From an uncultured Tenacibaculum sp. (GTDB lineage Bacteria > Bacteroidota > Bacteroidia > Flavobacteriales > Flavobacteriaceae): a stretch of 64,000 bases of DNA. The DNA is taken from the NCBI RefSeq assembly GCF_947498805.1, contig NZ_CANMLT010000008.1:62001-126000 (forward strand), read 5' to 3'. The notes under the pieces were generated by a model. The model did not search any database, was not told the origin of the DNA, and saw only the letters and a list, made by a program, of their open reading frames with translations. Shown here one piece after another: positions 23,076-31,698 of the stretch. Both the position numbers and the translations under genes were made by a program. Within the stretch, counting starts at the first letter, position 1; each line of letters starts with the position of its first letter.

Positions 23076-24221
23076 ATGAACCTAATAATTAAGGAACATA
23101 TCAAGAATAAATTCATCGCTGATTTTAAGAATGAGCCGTTACTGATATTCTCTCCTGGACGTATTAATTTAATTGGAGAGCATACAGATTATAATCAAGG
23201 TTTTGTCTTCCCTACGGCTATTAATAAAGGAATCTATGCAGCTATTTCCAAAACCAACGATTATGTATCAACAGTACATGCCTTAGATGCTGGAGAGAGT
23301 TTTCAATTTCAATTAAACAATGTTTCTCCCCTATCTGAAAACAGCTGGAAAAATTATGTTTTGGGAGTGGTTGGTGAAATCCTAAAAACAGGCAAACAAC
23401 TTTCTAACTTCAATATTATTTTTAGTGGAGATATTCCAAGTGGCGCAGGATTATCTTCTTCAGCAGCATTAGAAAACGCCATTACATTTGGTTTAAATGA
23501 ATCGTTTAATTTGAACCTTACCAAAAAGGAAATGATATACATTTCTCAAAAAGCGGAGCATAATTTTGTAGGCGTACAATGTGGAATCATGGATCAATTT
23601 GCTTCCATGTTTGGTAAAGAAAATAAAGCACTACTATTAGATTGTTCGGATTTAAACCATAAGGAATTCTCAATTCATTTAAATGATGTAGAAATTGTAC
23701 TTATCAATTCGAACGTAAAACATTCTCTAGCTGAAAGTGCGTATAATGAAAGACGCTCCACCTGTGAACATATTGCTTCTTTACTCAAAGTAAACTCTTT
23801 AAGGGAAGTTTCTAAGAAACAATTAGAAAGTATAAAAGAATACGTTTCTCCAGAAGACTATAAAAAAGCACAATATGTTATTGAAGAAAACCAACGAGTT
23901 CTATTAGCTAGCAAAGCTTTAGAAACAGGTGACATCCAAACACTAGGGAATTTGTTATATGAATCACATGAAGGACTTTCCAATCAATACCAAGTCAGCT
24001 GCGAGGAACTTGATTTCTTAGTTGAAAAAGCCAAAGAATCTTCAGCTGTTATAGGTGCTAGAATGATGGGTGGTGGCTTTGGAGGTTGTACACTCAATCT
24101 TATTCGATCTTCAGAAAAAAACGATTTTTTAAAAACTATTCAACAACAATACAAATTAAAATTCAACAAACAATGTTCTGTTTACAAGGTTACAACAGCC
24201 AACGGAACGCAAATTATATAA
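23076..24221 (+). CDS. galK: Galactokinase
   Basis: A 381-residue GHMP kinase that phosphorylates alpha-D-galactose at C1 with ATP, the first step of the Leloir pathway. The galactokinase signature PGRINLIGEHTDYNQGFVFP is at about residue 29, the ATP loop SGDIPSGAGLSSSAALE at about 118, and the C-terminal GHMP motif MMGGGFGGCTLNLI near 330. The catalytic-Asp region is CGIMDQFASMFG. Length is normal (380-390). Cytoplasmic. It starts 4 bp after the symporter, with no RBS visible, as is usual in this group. It supplies the substrate for galT two genes downstream; no galE is present in the window. Confidence 0.96.
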   Translation: MNLIIKEHIKNKFIADFKNEPLLIFSPGRINLIGEHTDYNQGFVFPTAINKGIYAAISKTNDYVSTVHALDAGESFQFQLNNVSPLSENSWKNYVLGVVGEILKTGKQLSNFNIIFSGDIPSGAGLSSSAALENAITFGLNESFNLNLTKKEMIYISQKAEHNFVGVQCGIMDQFASMFGKENKALLLDCSDLNHKEFSIHLNDVEIVLINSNVKHSLAESAYNERRSTCEHIASLLKVNSLREVSKKQLESIKEYVSPEDYKKAQYVIEENQRVLLASKALETGDIQTLGNLLYESHEGLSNQYQVSCEELDFLVEKAKESSAVIGARMMGGGFGGCTLNLIRSSEKNDFLKTIQQQYKLKFNKQCSVYKVTTANGTQII

Positions 24222-24224
24222 CAT

Positions 24225-24665
24225 ATGAGAACATTCATTTTTATAGCAACTATTTTACTTTTCTTTTCATGTCAACAATCAATCAGTCAATCATCTGAAG
24301 AAACCGACAAAAAAGAAATCCTAGCTATTATGAAAGCACAAGAAAAAGCTTGGTCTAATCATGATTTGGAAGGTTTTATGGAAGGATATTGGAAAAGTGA
24401 TTCCTTAAAATTTTACGGTAGTAGTGGTATTACATATGGTTGGAATAAAACTTTAGCTAATTATAAAAAAGGATACCCAACAAAAGAACATAGCGGAACC
24501 CTAAACTTTAAAATTAATGACATTAGCAAAATAAATGAAGGAGCCTATTTTGTCATGGGAGAATATCATTTAACCCGTTCTGTTGGAAATGCAAATGGCG
24601 TGTTCATGATCATCTTTAAAAAAATTAAAGGTACATGGAAAATTATTGCTGATACTTCTTGTTAA
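24225..24665 (+). CDS. NTF2-like (DUF4440/SnoaL-type) lipoprotein
   Basis: A 146-residue exported protein with lipobox LLFFSC (Cys 16). The mature part has the DUF4440 pattern KKEILAIMKAQEKAWSNHDLEGFMEGYW at its start and FMIIFKKIKGTWKIIADTS at its end, predicting a cone-shaped NTF2-like fold. It lies 4 bp after galK, and its 3' end almost touches galT. Such proteins may bind or act on small ligands, but no catalytic residue set can be read here. Its presence between two Leloir genes suggests a pathway-linked role that I cannot name. Confidence 0.8.
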   Translation: MRTFIFIATILLFFSCQQSISQSSEETDKKEILAIMKAQEKAWSNHDLEGFMEGYWKSDSLKFYGSSGITYGWNKTLANYKKGYPTKEHSGTLNFKINDISKINEGAYFVMGEYHLTRSVGNANGVFMIIFKKIKGTWKIIADTSC

Positions 24666-24667
24666 CC

Positions 24668-25690
24668 ATGAATACTAACCTTAGTAATTATTCACATAAA
24701 AGATACAATATACTCACAGGAGAATGGGTATTGGTATCTCCACATAGAGTCAAAAGACCTTGGCAAGGGCAAGAAGAAACGGTTGTCGCTCAAAAAAAAC
24801 ATAGCTATGATGAAAACTGCTATTTATGCGCAGGAAATAGTAGGGCTAATGGAGAAAAGAACCCAAATTATAAAGACACCTTTGTCTTTACAAATGATTT
24901 TGCCGCATTACAAAATAATAGTCCTGATTTTACCTTTGAGGATGGACTATTAAAAGCGACCTCAGAAATAGGCATTTGCAAGGTGATTTGTTTTAGTGCA
25001 GATCATTCCAAAACATTAGCTGATATGTCTATTTCAGAAATCACTAAAGTAGTTCATACATGGAGCCATGAGTTTTCTGAACTTGCTCAACATGATTTTA
25101 TCAACTACATTCAAATATTTGAAAATAAAGGAGCTGTAATGGGTTGTAGCAATCCACATCCGCATGGGCAAATTTGGGCACAGTCTAGCATTCCAAATGA
25201 AGTTTTAAAGAAAGATACGCAGCAAAAAGAGTATTTTTCCTCGCATAAAAACTCCTTATTGGAAGATTATCTACAACAAGAACTTTCAAAGAAAGAACGT
25301 ATCCTATTTGAAAATGAACATTTCGTTGCACTAGTTCCTTTTTGGGCAGTATGGCCATACGAAACAATTATAATTCCAAAAAAAAGACAGCAAAACATCT
25401 CTGAGCTTAACGAATTGGAAACTCAATCTTTTGCAGAAGCTATTTCAAAAGTAACCAAAGCATACGATTGTATTTTTAACTGTTCATTCCCCTACTCTAG
25501 TGGTATTCATCAAGCTCCAGTGAATGACGACAACAATGAACATTGGCACTGGCACATGAGTTTTTACCCTCCATTATTAAGAAGTGCAACAGTAAAAAAG
25601 TTTATGGTTGGTTATGAAATGTTTGGTATGCCTCAACGAGATATCACCGCAGAAATTGCTGCAAATCAACTACGTAGTTTTATCAATTAA
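24668..25690 (+). CDS. galT: Galactose-1-phosphate uridylyltransferase
   Basis: A 340-residue HIT-superfamily enzyme that exchanges UMP between UDP-glucose and galactose-1-phosphate. The active site NPHPHGQIWAQ has the nucleophilic His 166 in the HPH triplet. Other family features are RYNILTGEWVLVSPHRVKRPWQGQ, CYLCAGNSRANGE (zinc Cys pair) and HWHWHMSFYPPLLRS near the C terminus. I chose the ATG at 24668 over a TTG at 24659, because the latter lies within the preceding gene. This is the last gene of the galactoside operon; the next unit begins with its own promoter and attenuator. Confidence 0.96.
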   Translation: MNTNLSNYSHKRYNILTGEWVLVSPHRVKRPWQGQEETVVAQKKHSYDENCYLCAGNSRANGEKNPNYKDTFVFTNDFAALQNNSPDFTFEDGLLKATSEIGICKVICFSADHSKTLADMSISEITKVVHTWSHEFSELAQHDFINYIQIFENKGAVMGCSNPHPHGQIWAQSSIPNEVLKKDTQQKEYFSSHKNSLLEDYLQQELSKKERILFENEHFVALVPFWAVWPYETIIIPKKRQQNISELNELETQSFAEAISKVTKAYDCIFNCSFPYSSGIHQAPVNDDNNEHWHWHMSFYPPLLRSATVKKFMVGYEMFGMPQRDITAEIAANQLRSFIN

Positions 25691-25731
25691 TTTCACCCTC
25701 AAAAAGAAGTTTTATTTTTTTTGAATAAAAA

Positions 25732-25763
25732 TTTGGTTTAATAAAAATTATTTCTAAGATTTG
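25732..25763 (+). promoter_or_regulatory. Promoter of the aromatic amino acid operon
   Basis: TTTG at 25732-25735 and AAGATTTG (a TAnnTTTG-like box) at 25756-25763 are 20 bp apart. Transcription would begin near 25770 and include the leader peptide. Confidence 0.5.
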
Positions 25764-25790
25764 TTCCGTACAAAAACAAGAAGATAAGTT

Positions 25791-25871
25791 ATGTTACAAA
25801 ATGTATGGCAAGGTTTCTATTTTTACTTTTACTATTTTAGTAAGAGGAGAGACTTTATACCATATTTTTAA
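25791..25871 (+). CDS. Phe/Tyr-rich leader peptide of the aromatic operon
   Basis: A 26-residue ORF, ATG at 25791 and TAA at 25869. Residues 9-16 read FYFYFYYF (codons 25815-25838), and further Phe and Tyr residues occur near the end (DFIPYF). Ten of the last 18 residues are Phe or Tyr. It stands directly before an antiterminator/terminator pair and genes for Phe and Tyr synthesis. This is the classic form of an attenuation control peptide: ribosomes stall on the aromatic codons when charged tRNA-Phe or tRNA-Tyr is scarce. The peptide itself need not have any function. Confidence 0.85.
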   Translation: MLQNVWQGFYFYFYYFSKRRDFIPYF

Positions 25872-25928
25872 ATAGCATAAAAAAATATAAACAATATAAA
25901 GTCTCGATAGTATCGAGGCTTTTTTTTT
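25849..25928 (+). promoter_or_regulatory. Transcription attenuator (antiterminator and terminator)
   Basis: Two exclusive RNA structures are visible. The terminator pairs 25900-25908 with 25912-25920 (core CTCGAT/ATCGAG) and is followed by a T-run to 25928. The antiterminator pairs GAGACTTTATA (25849-25859) perfectly with TATAAAGTCTC (25895-25905), which removes the 5' arm of the terminator. The upstream strand of the antiterminator lies inside the last codons of the leader ORF, 10 bases past the FYFYFYYF run. A ribosome that reaches the stop codon covers it and termination follows; a ribosome stalled earlier leaves it free and transcription continues. Confidence 0.85.
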
Positions 25929-25936
25929 ACGCCAAA

Positions 25937-26761
25937 ATGAAAAAAATAGCCATTCAAGGAATACAAGGAAGCAACCACCATATTGTGGCAAACAACTATT
26001 ATGACAGCAACATTCAAATAGATGAATGCTTGTCTTTTGATAGTTTGGTTGACAGTTTACTTTCAGAAGAAAGTGAACAAGGAATCATGGCCATAGAAAA
26101 TACGATCGCTGGTTCTATAATTCCAAATTATGCATTAATCGACAAAAACAACCTTCATATTTCAGGAGAATATTACTTGCCTATTCACCATCACTTAATG
26201 GCATTGCCTAATCAAACCATAGAAGATTTAAAAGAGGTTTGTTCGCATCCAATGGCTTTGTTACAATGTAAAGAGTTTTTCAAACAACATAAGCATATTA
26301 AACTAGTTGAAGACGTTGATACTTCTGCGGTTGCTGAAAGAATTGCCAAAAACAACTTAAAAGGAGTAGCAGCTATCGCACCAAAAATGGCAGCAGATAT
26401 TTTTAACCTTGAAGTAATTGAAGATGAAATTCAAACGATTAAAAACAATGCTACCCGCTTTGTTATTTTACAAACGCAACCTCCAAAAAATGGAAAAAGT
26501 GAAATTAACAAAGCTTCTTTAAAATTTGAATTAGACCACAAAAGAGGAAGTTTAGCTGCAATTTTAAATATGATGAGTGATTGTAAGTTAAATCTCACTA
26601 AAATTCAGTCATTACCGAAAATTGAAACTCCTTGGAAGTATGCTTTTTTCGTTGATGTAACTTTTAATCAATATGAAGATTATGCTAAAGCAAAATCTAT
26701 TATTGAAATTATGGCGGAAGATTTTAAAGTATTAGGAGAATATAAAAACGGAAGAATATGA
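25937..26761 (+). CDS. pheA: Prephenate dehydratase
   Basis: A 274-residue enzyme converting prephenate to phenylpyruvate. The catalytic domain starts at KIAIQGIQGSNHH, includes GIMAIENTIAGSI and CSHPMALLQC, and carries the essential TRF motif as NNATRFVIL (about 172). An ACT regulatory domain follows (about 190-270; KRGSLAAILNMMSDCKLNLTKIQS is the Phe-binding region), so feedback inhibition by phenylalanine is likely. No chorismate mutase domain is attached; that activity is in the fourth gene of the operon. The start is 9 bp past the attenuator T-run. The stop overlaps the next ATG. Confidence 0.95.
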   Translation: MKKIAIQGIQGSNHHIVANNYYDSNIQIDECLSFDSLVDSLLSEESEQGIMAIENTIAGSIIPNYALIDKNNLHISGEYYLPIHHHLMALPNQTIEDLKEVCSHPMALLQCKEFFKQHKHIKLVEDVDTSAVAERIAKNNLKGVAAIAPKMAADIFNLEVIEDEIQTIKNNATRFVILQTQPPKNGKSEINKASLKFELDHKRGSLAAILNMMSDCKLNLTKIQSLPKIETPWKYAFFVDVTFNQYEDYAKAKSIIEIMAEDFKVLGEYKNGRI

Positions 26762-27900
26762 TACAGTTTGCCAACCGTTTAAACACAGTTCAGGAGTACT
26801 ACTTCTCTAAGAAACTAAAAGAAGTACGTCAATTAGTTTCTGAAGGAAAACCAATTATCAATTTAGGAATTGGAAGTCCAGATTTACAACCACCTCAATC
26901 TGTTATCAATGCAATTAAAGACAGTTTATTTGAGGAAGGGGCTCATAAATACCAAAGTTATCAAGGGTTACCTGAATTTCGAAATGCCGTAGCAAAGTTT
27001 TACCAAAACAAATACCAAGTTTCAGTAAATCCAGAAAATGAAGTACTTCCTTTAATGGGAAGTAAAGAAGGAATTATGCATATTTCTTTAGCTTTATTAA
27101 ATGAAGGAGATGAAGTATTAATTCCAAATCCTGGATATCCAACATATAGTTCGGTAACTAATTTAATTGGAGCCAAATCGGTATACTATGAGCTAGATGC
27201 AGCAAATAATTGGCAACCTAATTTTAAAAAACTTGCTCAGCAGGATTTAAGCAAGGTTAAGTTAATGTGGGTTAATTATCCGCATATGCCAACAGGAACC
27301 AAAGCATTAAAAGAAACCTATGAGCAATTAATTGCATTTGGTAAACAACATCAAATTGTAATTGTAAATGACAACCCTTATAGCTTTATCTTAAATGATA
27401 ACCCTAAAAGTATTTTACAAGTTGATGGAGCTAAAGACATTGCTTTAGAATTAAACTCATTGAGTAAGTCATTTAACATGGCAGGTTGGAGAGTTGGTAA
27501 ACTCATCGGAAAACCAGCATTTTTAAATGAGGTTTTAAAAGTAAAAACACAAATGGATTCTGGAATGTTTTACGGAATTCAAAAAGGAGCTATCAAAGCA
27601 TTAGAATTAGAAAATGACTGGTTTGAAACTCAAAATAAAATTTATCAAAAAAGACAACAGTTAATTTTTGATTTAGCTGAAAGGTTAGAATGTAGTTTCG
27701 ACAGAAACACTTCAGGAATGTTTGTTTGGGCAAAGCTTTTAAACGGTAAAAAATCTGATGAAATGATTGATGATTTACTATACAACAAACACCTTTTTGT
27801 AGCACCAGGGACCGTATTTGGAACTCAAGGAGAAGGATATATTCGCTTTTCTTTATGTGTTCCTGAAGAAAAAATTAAAGAAGCAATTAGTAGAGTATAA
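26758..27900 (+). CDS. PLP-dependent aminotransferase class I/II, probably aromatic or prephenate
   Basis: A 380-residue fold-type I aminotransferase. It has PIINLGIGSPDLQPPQSV near the N terminus, YQSYQGLPEFRNAVAKFY, GSKEGIMHISLALLNEGDEV, NPGYPTYSS, and the PLP lysine (Lys 237) in NSLSKSFNMAGWRVG. FSLCVPEEKI gives the C-terminal substrate Arg region (GYIRFSLC). Position between pheA and tyrA, with a 4-bp overlap upstream and a 1-bp overlap downstream, argues that it forms Phe and Tyr from their keto acids, or arogenate from prephenate. Exact substrate is inferred. Confidence 0.9.
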   Translation: MIQFANRLNTVQEYYFSKKLKEVRQLVSEGKPIINLGIGSPDLQPPQSVINAIKDSLFEEGAHKYQSYQGLPEFRNAVAKFYQNKYQVSVNPENEVLPLMGSKEGIMHISLALLNEGDEVLIPNPGYPTYSSVTNLIGAKSVYYELDAANNWQPNFKKLAQQDLSKVKLMWVNYPHMPTGTKALKETYEQLIAFGKQHQIVIVNDNPYSFILNDNPKSILQVDGAKDIALELNSLSKSFNMAGWRVGKLIGKPAFLNEVLKVKTQMDSGMFYGIQKGAIKALELENDWFETQNKIYQKRQQLIFDLAERLECSFDRNTSGMFVWAKLLNGKKSDEMIDDLLYNKHLFVAPGTVFGTQGEGYIRFSLCVPEEKIKEAISRV

Positions 27901-28763
27901 TGAACGTATTTATTATTGGATTAGGATTAATTGGAGGTAGTTTAGCTCTAGATATTCAGCGAGAATATAAAGATACTACTGTGTATGGAATAGATATTAA
28001 TGAAGACCACATTAAGGAAGCTATTGAAGCAGGCATCATTCATGAAAAAGCTATTTTTTCAGATTTGAGTAATGCAGATATTATAATTGTTTCAATCCCT
28101 GTAGATGTTTCATTAACAATAATACCAAAAGTATTAGATGAAATATCAGATAACTGTTTGGTCTTAGATGTAGGATCAACCAAGGAACAAATTTGTGATA
28201 TCATTAAAGAGCATCCGAACAGAAGAAATTTTTTAGCGACGCACCCAATTGCGGGAACAGAGTTTTCTGGACCTTCTGCTGCGCTTCATAATTTATTCAA
28301 CGGAAAAACAAATATTATTTGTGAAGTAGAAAAAACAGCATTTAAGTTACAAGAAAAAGCCTTGGCTATTTTTTCTAAACTAGGAATGCGTATTCGTTAT
28401 ATGGATCCAAAATCTCATGACAAACACATTGCATATGTTTCGCATTTATCACATATAAGTTCTTTTATGCTAGGAAAAACAGTTATTGAAAAAGAGAAAA
28501 ACGAACGTGATATTTTCGATATGGCAGGAAGTGGATTTGCTTCTACCGTACGTCTGGCTAAAAGTTCACCAGCTATGTGGGCACCTATTTTTGAACAAAA
28601 CAAAAACAACGTTATAGAAACATTAGAAGAATATATTCAAAACCTACAATACTTTAAAACACTATTAGAACAAGACAAATTTTCGGCTATTTATGCTGAA
28701 ATGGAAAACACAAATCATATAAAACAAATATTAAACGGAATTAAAGAAGTTGAACTTCGCTAA
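27900..28763 (+). CDS. tyrA: Prephenate dehydrogenase
   Basis: A 287-residue NAD(P)-dependent enzyme making 4-hydroxyphenylpyruvate from prephenate. The Rossmann motif FIIGLGLIGGSLALDI begins at residue 4 and is followed by an acidic residue (YGIDIN), favouring NAD. Active-site features are DVGSTKEQI, THPIAGTEFSGP (catalytic His) and HDKHIAYVSHLSHISSFML. No ACT domain is attached. The ATG overlaps the stop of the aminotransferase by one base (TAATG), so translation is coupled. The DAHP synthase gene starts 12 bp downstream. Confidence 0.94.
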   Translation: MNVFIIGLGLIGGSLALDIQREYKDTTVYGIDINEDHIKEAIEAGIIHEKAIFSDLSNADIIIVSIPVDVSLTIIPKVLDEISDNCLVLDVGSTKEQICDIIKEHPNRRNFLATHPIAGTEFSGPSAALHNLFNGKTNIICEVEKTAFKLQEKALAIFSKLGMRIRYMDPKSHDKHIAYVSHLSHISSFMLGKTVIEKEKNERDIFDMAGSGFASTVRLAKSSPAMWAPIFEQNKNNVIETLEEYIQNLQYFKTLLEQDKFSAIYAEMENTNHIKQILNGIKEVELR

Positions 28764-28775
28764 AGGAATATCAAA

Positions 28776-29858
28776 ATGGAGAACAAAAAAGAATTAAGAA
28801 CATGGTTAGATGATTTCAAGCTAAATCATCCACTAGTAATTGCAGGACCTTGCAGTGCAGAAACAGAAGAACAAGTATTAAAAATTGCACATGAATTAAA
28901 AGACACAGATGCAACAGTACTTAGAGCAGGAATTTGGAAACCACGTACCAGACCAGGAAACTTTGAAGGTGTTGGTGCTTTAGGTTTAAAATGGTTACAA
29001 CGTGCCAAGAAAGAAACGGGTATGTTAACTGCTACCGAAGTAGCAAATAAAGACCATGTAAAATTAGCTTTAGAGCACGACATTGATATTTTATGGATTG
29101 GAGCTAGAACAACGGTTAGCCCATTTATTATTCAAGAAATTGCAGATGCCTTAAATGGAACTGATAAAATTGTATTGGTAAAAAATCCAGTAAACCCAGA
29201 TTTACCTTTATGGTTAGGAGCTATTGAACGTTTATACACTGCAAACATTAAAAAGTTAGGAGTTATTCATAGAGGTTTCTCAACCTATGAAAAAACGAGA
29301 TATAGAAACAATCCTGAATGGCAAATTCCTATTGAATTACAAAATCGTTTTCCAGATTTACCTTTAATTTGTGACCCTTCACATATTGCAGGTCGTCGTG
29401 ATATTATTTTTGATATTTGTCAAACTGCGCTTGATTTAAATTTTGATGGATTAATGGTAGAGACCCACTATGATCCAGACAATGCTTGGAGTGATGCAAA
29501 ACAACAAATCACACCAAAAACATTGATTCAAATGATGGTAGACTTAAAGGTTCGTAAAGAAACAGATACCGAAGCAGAATACCGAAATGCTTTAAATACT
29601 TTACGTACTCAAATAGATGTAGTAGATCATCAGTTAATCGACTTATTAGGTAAGCGAATGAAGATTGCTGATAACATCGGACAACTTAAAAAGGAGAAAA
29701 ACGTTGCTATTTTACAAACAAGACGCTGGAACGAAATTTTAGGAAAAATGATTCTTGAAGGAGATGAAAGAGGCTTAAGTGAAGAATTTGTTTTAAGAAT
29801 GTTCAAAGCAATACACCAAGAAAGTATCAATCATCAAGAAAAGATTATCAACGAATAA
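28776..29858 (+). CDS. Bifunctional DAHP synthase / chorismate mutase (type II)
   Basis: A 360-residue fusion. Residues about 1-265 are a type I-beta (KDO8P-synthase-like) DAHP synthase: VIAGPCSAETEEQV, LRAGIWKPRTRPGNFEGVG, DILWIGARTTVSPF, GVIHRGFSTYEK, LICDPSHIAGRRD and MVETHYDPDNAWSDA. Residues about 272-355 are an AroQ-type chorismate mutase (LRTQIDVVDHQLIDLLGKRMKIADNIG). It combines the entry step of the shikimate pathway with the branch step toward prephenate, and the fused mutase domain commonly gives feedback control. It is the last gene of the operon. Confidence 0.95.
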   Translation: MENKKELRTWLDDFKLNHPLVIAGPCSAETEEQVLKIAHELKDTDATVLRAGIWKPRTRPGNFEGVGALGLKWLQRAKKETGMLTATEVANKDHVKLALEHDIDILWIGARTTVSPFIIQEIADALNGTDKIVLVKNPVNPDLPLWLGAIERLYTANIKKLGVIHRGFSTYEKTRYRNNPEWQIPIELQNRFPDLPLICDPSHIAGRRDIIFDICQTALDLNFDGLMVETHYDPDNAWSDAKQQITPKTLIQMMVDLKVRKETDTEAEYRNALNTLRTQIDVVDHQLIDLLGKRMKIADNIGQLKKEKNVAILQTRRWNEILGKMILEGDERGLSEEFVLRMFKAIHQESINHQEKIINE

Positions 29859-29865
29859 TAAGTAT

Positions 29866-29894
29866 AAAAAGACTGTCCTTCGACAGTCTTTTTT
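29866..29894 (+). terminator. Terminator of the aromatic operon
   Basis: AAAAAGACTGTC (29866-29877) pairs with GACAGTCTTTTT (29882-29893) around a 4-nt loop, with a T-run. Confidence 0.88.
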
Positions 29895-29942
29895 ATTTCA
29901 AAAAATGTATCTTCATACAACCAACCAAACTTAAAAAACTGT

Positions 29943-30695
29943 ATGAAACCAATTCACACTATTGATGATGTTATAGATATACTACAAGACATCATTGATG
30001 AATCTATTGCGAATAAAAGCCCACTTGGATATTTTGCTGCATTGTATCAAAAAGTTACCATTAAAGTTAAAGAAGGAATTCAAAATAACTTTTTTGATGA
30101 TGGAGAAAGAATGGAAAAACTAGATATTATTTTTGCAAAGCGATATATAGATGCATACTATAACTACAAAGAAAACAAACCGGTAACCTTATCTTGGGAA
30201 AAAGCATTTGGTATTGCTAACAATTACTGGTATATCGTATTGCAACATTTATTAATAGGAATGAATGCTCATATTAATTTAGATCTGGGAATTGCTGCTG
30301 CTGAAGTATCTAAAGGGCACAACATCGAAGATTTAAAAGATGATTTTAATAAGATCAATGAAATACTCTCCTCCTTGGTAACGGATGTAGAAAATAACCT
30401 TGCCACCATATGGCCATTTTTAAGGAAAATTTTAAAGTGGACAAGAAAGGTAGATAATTTCTTAGTTGACTTTAGTATGGAATTAGCAAGAGATGGTGCA
30501 TGGAAGTTTGCTGTGGCTTTTGCAAACACTCCAGAAGAAGATAAAAAAGAGGCTATTGCTATAAGGGATCAAAAAGTAGCAAAAAAAGGAGATATTATTA
30601 TTGCTCCTGGGTTGATTCCACAAGTAATTTTTATGATTATTAGAGTTTCTGAAAAAGGAAGTATCCCTAAAAAAATTAAAGACTTAACAGCTTAA
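29943..30695 (+). CDS. DUF5995 family protein
   Basis: A 250-residue cytoplasmic, mostly helical protein without signal peptide or transmembrane segment. Recognisable family features are SPLGYFAALYQKVTIKVKEG, FDDGERMEKLDIIFAKRYIDAY, and LLIGMNAHINLDLGIAAAEV, with conserved His and Asp residues in GMNAHINLDLG that may bind a metal. The biochemical role of the family is unknown to me. It stands alone between the aromatic operon terminator and rsgA. Confidence 0.75.
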   Translation: MKPIHTIDDVIDILQDIIDESIANKSPLGYFAALYQKVTIKVKEGIQNNFFDDGERMEKLDIIFAKRYIDAYYNYKENKPVTLSWEKAFGIANNYWYIVLQHLLIGMNAHINLDLGIAAAEVSKGHNIEDLKDDFNKINEILSSLVTDVENNLATIWPFLRKILKWTRKVDNFLVDFSMELARDGAWKFAVAFANTPEEDKKEAIAIRDQKVAKKGDIIIAPGLIPQVIFMIIRVSEKGSIPKKIKDLTA

Positions 30696-30737
30696 ATCCC
30701 TCTAAAAACATTCAATTTTTATTCTCATCTTTGCGCT

Positions 30738-31679
30738 ATGACAGGAACGGTTTATAAATCTACAGGTAGTTGGTATTGGGTAAAATCTGAAAACACCCTA
30801 TATAAATGTAGAATTAAAGGAAAATTTAGAATCAAAGGTATTAAAAGCACCAACCCATTGGCGGTTGGAGATAAGGTTGATTTTTCCTTAGAAACAAATA
30901 ATAATGAAGAAACGGGCGTGATTAACAAAATTCATGAACGTGATAATTATATTGTTCGTAAATCGGTAAACCTATCTAAACAGACTCATATTATTGCCGC
31001 TAATATTGACCAAGTATTTTTATTAATCACGATTGATAACCCTCCTACTTTTACCACTTTTATAGATCGCTTTTTAGTTACAGCTGAAGCTTACTCTATT
31101 AAAACCATTCTCGTTTTTAACAAAATAGATTCTTATGAGATTGATCAAAAAGCAGAAATATTGTATTTAAAGGATATTTATGAAGCTATTGGTTATGAAT
31201 GTATCGAAGTATCTGCTACAGAAAATATAAACGTAGATAAAATCAAAGACCTAATGACTGGTAAGGTAAGTATGTTTTCTGGTCATTCAGGAGTTGGAAA
31301 AACTACCTTATTAAATACTATTGAGCCTACATTAAATTTAAAAACTAAAGAAATTTCAGAACAACACAAACAAGGACAGCATACCACAACTTTTGCTGAA
31401 ATGTTTGATCTTAGTTTTGATGCTCAAATTATTGACACCCCTGGTATTAAAGGTTTTGGAGTTGTTGATATGGACAAAGATGAGTTAGGAGATTATTTTC
31501 CAGAGTTCTTTGCTTTAAAACAACATTGTAAATTCAATAACTGTATCCATATCAATGAACCTCGTTGTGCCGTAAAAGAAGCTCTAGAAGCTGAAGAGAT
31601 TTCATGGTCCCGCTATAAAAGCTATTTACAAATCATAGAAGGAGAAGAAGAAAACTACAGAACAGATATTTGGGAATAA
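30738..31679 (+). CDS. rsgA: Ribosome small-subunit-dependent GTPase A
   Basis: A 313-residue circularly permuted GTPase that assists late 30S assembly. An OB-fold occupies about 1-70. The GTPase motifs appear in permuted order: NKID (G4), SGHSGVGKTTLLN (G1, about 181) and DTPGIKGFG (G3). The C-terminal zinc finger is HCKFNNCIHINEPRCAVK. Length is normal. A CATCTTTG box ends 4 bp before the ATG at 30738, which suggests a leaderless transcript. Confidence 0.95.
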   Translation: MTGTVYKSTGSWYWVKSENTLYKCRIKGKFRIKGIKSTNPLAVGDKVDFSLETNNNEETGVINKIHERDNYIVRKSVNLSKQTHIIAANIDQVFLLITIDNPPTFTTFIDRFLVTAEAYSIKTILVFNKIDSYEIDQKAEILYLKDIYEAIGYECIEVSATENINVDKIKDLMTGKVSMFSGHSGVGKTTLLNTIEPTLNLKTKEISEQHKQGQHTTTFAEMFDLSFDAQIIDTPGIKGFGVVDMDKDELGDYFPEFFALKQHCKFNNCIHINEPRCAVKEALEAEEISWSRYKSYLQIIEGEEENYRTDIWE

Positions 31680-31698
31680 CACAATACCTATTAATTAA

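Noticed and set aside
24659..24667. TTG start of galT
   Set aside because: It lies within the end of the preceding gene; the ATG at 24668 gives the normal length.
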